A DNA stretch of 64,000 bases from Chionis minor (lineage: Eukaryota; Chordata; Aves; Charadriiformes; Chionididae). The position numbers and the translations under genes were made by a program. This document shows, in pieces, positions 61,401 to 64,000 of this stretch. Positions within the stretch are counted from its first letter, which is position 1. Each line of letters opens with the position of its first letter. The stretch is taken from positions 186,001 to 250,000 of the forward strand of contig VZSF01005499.1 of assembly GCA_013398295.1 (NCBI GenBank), in the 5' to 3' direction. Below the pieces are notes generated by a model. That model did not search any database, was not told the origin of the DNA, and saw only the letters and a program-made list of their open reading frames with translations.

Positions 61401-64000
61401 GCTTGTACAGTATCCCTGACTGATCATCAGTGGTCTGTTATTAAAAAAAAGTGATTGGGAATCTGTATTCCTGTATGAGATGTGGACTGCTGAGTTTTGT
61501 TACCAGTTGCTCAATGTCACTCAATGGCTCTATTACCATCCGTACGGGTTCAGTCACTGTATGGTCAAAAGGAACAGTACTTCTCCCTGCTATCAAACTG
61601 GACTTATTTATTTATTTAGAGGGAGATTTATGAAGCTCTGAGTGCAACAAACCAGACAGAAACCAAGAAACTATTCCTTCACCCCCATTCACCCTCAACA
61701 AGGGAAAACATTCATTCGTTCCCAAGACGATGCTCCCACTGCAACTTGTACTACGTCCCAAATAATTGCTGGCTCTGATGGGTAGCTCTTTCAGGAAACT
61801 GCAAATCAGATCCTGGATGAGCTACAACAAAGTTTTCCATGTACCTCACAAATGCAGCATTCAATACACTAGCCATGGTCTGTAGGTAAAACATAAATAA
61901 AAGTAAACGCACGTTAGAAATCAGAACTCTGCTTCCTGGATTCACCAAAAAGGCTTAATTCCAAATAGATTTCTAAATATAAAAAAATGCAAATTGGTGT
62001 ACTAATATACCTAAAACAGTATCAGCGTTTTCACTGTACCCTTTACAGTGCAGAAAATTACTTTGAAGTAACAATAAACTATGCTATAATTTATGAAATC
62101 ACTTAAATCACAGTGTGATACTTGGCATGGTTTTTGGAGGAAACTGAAAGCAAGCTACTCGTATTAATTTTTCCAATGTTTTGTCATTCTTTTCTCCCTG
62201 GAAACAACCCTTTTGGTACTTCAAAAGATCTGAAGTTAGGACAGCACTGAGGTATGATCAAGTAACCAGTGGGCAGCACATGACAGCAGTAGGATCAGTC
62301 ATGGCTCCGTATTAGTGTCCTAGAGGTTGGAAATACCCATGTTGGTACACACAGCTTTACACACACAAGGTCCTGACTCAAGACCACTTTCCTAGCACTA
62401 GAAATGCCAAACCATAGCATTTTCTCATTTTTCTTTTGTTGTTTTTCATAAAGCAGAAAATTAGGTCCATCTGAGCAGCTTGGCTATTTAGGGTAGCCTG
62501 TCTAGGGTAAACAGAATGTCAAAAATATTTTTGAAAGAAGTGTTTGTTCAATGAAAGATAAAATAAGTGAAAACAAAGTCTTCATCTGCTATGAATGAGG
62601 AGGAAGGGAAAAACAGATATTATCAGAGCATGTAATTAAGCTCCAAATGAAAGGATATTGTTTTTCTTCATCATGACTGTTTTGTTAAGATGCACTTCAG
62701 GGGCACAAAACCACAGCGGGCGTGCCATGAAACATGAGGCCTCTCTGGAAACAAATTCCCATTGTGTGATCAAAGCAACATAAGTGCTGAGGTGTGAGCC
62801 TGGTCAAATTTATGAAACAGCTTTGCTTCCCGCATTACACCACAGGCTTGCAACTTTCCTCTATGGGTTCACAAAAGCCTATAAGTGAAAACCTTTATTA
62901 ATATTTTTTTATTCGTTAAAAACAGTACTATATCCATGAGATACACTCAAAAAGTTTTGACCTCTCTGATCAAAATTTTATGTTGTTGCTCCTTCCTTCA
63001 GAAGACACTGACTTTCTGCACTGTTCCTGCACTAGCCTATGTTCTGTGCCATTACATCTTGTGCTGGTGAAAAACAAATTGGACAAAGCAGTCACAACAC
63101 ATGTTTTTATACACGATTTCTGAATTCCTTCAGCTCAGGTTCTGTAATAATTTGACAAGTCAATATGAAAGTTCTGAGATTAATTTTTCAAATCTAGGTA
63201 TCTAACGTCTGAAAGCACTGACTCCAGCTCAAAAAAACCCTGCAATTTGAAAAAACTTTGAAAATATTTGCAAAATGCACCTGTCACCCCTTTGGCTTTC
63301 TATGACTCTTGCTTCCAGTTTCACATTTCCAAAATAAACAGTTTTCAGCAGTATATACAGGAACCCGAGCCAGTCTGTAGGGGAAGAACATAAATTTGAG
63401 TCTAACGAATGGTGGCCGTTAAGGAAGCTCTAAACCAACGCATAAAAGCAAGCGGCTTATTTCCAAGCAGTCAAGCATACACTCAGAAATCCTCCAATGG
63501 GTGAGTAATTCTGTTTCTAATGACAGAAGTAGCCTCATGTCACATAAATACATGGAAGACAGACTTCCTCCTGGAACCTTCTCAGGAATAGCAATATTTA
63601 TTACAGCATTTTCTGTCCAAAGGGGCTCATAGTGAAGCGCTTACAACCTGATTTACATACCACACACACAACTCATACTGGAATGCGGCAGCTACACAAC
63701 ATACTGCAATACCATCTTTCTTCTTGCACTGTTCATTTTTTGTAAAGCTGCTCTATTCAGTGCAACACAGAGGCTGCCAGTATATTTACACAGCCATACA
63801 GGATTTCCTTCCTAGCTGCATCTCACAGGGAAGCCACCACCCATTCTGCTCTTCTCTTTTTAGCTGGTTTGTTTATTATAGCTGGAAGAAAGTCTGCTTT
63901 TTCCAACACCCTCACTGTTACTCAAATGTCTTCTCCATGGTTTTCACTTGGTTCCCATCACAGCCTAAACAGGGCTTGAGAAGTATCGTTCCCTTTGCAG

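Larger units (their letters stand above)
53868..64000 (-). other. ITGA9: ITGA9 intron, partial (upstream of the 53867 exon)
   Basis: This intron upstream of acceptor CCTGCAG (53868-53876) runs off the right edge. I looked on the minus strand for the preceding exon, expected to end two bases into a codon, and did not find it. The intron is therefore more than 10 kb. It includes a possible MIR remnant (54015-54150), an AC microsatellite (54474-54492), a minus-strand CR1 (56375-57036) and an A14 run (58390-58403). Confidence 0.88.

Noticed and set aside
61751..61948. 65-codon minus-strand open frame preceded by a plausible acceptor (ACCTACAG)
   Set aside because: The peptide does not match the expected preceding alpha-9 exon or any family I know, and the only donor (GTAGTA) is poor.
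1..64000. CRISPR arrays, operons, prophage or other prokaryotic systems, tRNA/rRNA genes and endogenous viral genes
   Set aside because: I looked for them and saw none: no regular direct repeats with spacers, no cloverleaf or rRNA signature, no viral gene motifs. The context is a vertebrate intron-rich gene.

Overview
The window is vertebrate nuclear DNA, almost certainly from a bird. It is AT-rich and dominated by introns, and it carries two clear CR1 LINE 3' ends, the typical avian retrotransposon. One has the ATTCTATG-type octamer tail and the other a related TGATTCTG tail. There is no prokaryotic-style gene packing, and no long ORF has coding support.

The only gene I can support is the integrin alpha-9 gene (ITGA9), on the minus strand and spanning the whole window. 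Nine internal exons were found by reading peptide similarity and checking splice sites: 53717-53867, 31272-31358, 29804-29883, 26606-26695, 23854-23962, 21037-21144, 5337-5462, 4625-4744 and 2807-2908 (5' to 3' of the transcript). All have AG acceptors and GT donors. Reading phase is continuous across all eight junctions. Together they give 973 nt, about 324 codons, without a stop. They encode the calf-1 and calf-2 region of the alpha subunit leg and part of the segment just before the membrane. By comparison with the human gene as I remember it, these are probably exons 18-26 of 28. The propeller and thigh exons lie beyond 64000. The transmembrane and cytoplasmic exons lie before position 1; I saw neither set in the window.

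Everything else is intron. The largest introns are 22.4 kb (31359-53716) and 15.6 kb (5463-21036). They contain a plus-strand CR1 fragment (52636-52985), a minus-strand CR1 fragment (56375-57036), probable ancient MIR-type SINE remnants (near 19.2, 28.5 and possibly 54.0 kb), microsatellites and homopolymers.

No novel biological system is evident. The most useful second-look items are: a perfect hairpin next to a G-rich tract just upstream of the 2908 acceptor; six GATA motifs within 123 bp near 3.9 kb; a 24-bp perfect palindrome at 32426; a 55-bp duplication that ends where a CR1 begins; an inverted CR1 pair flanking one exon; and three CTCF-like motifs in convergent orientation.
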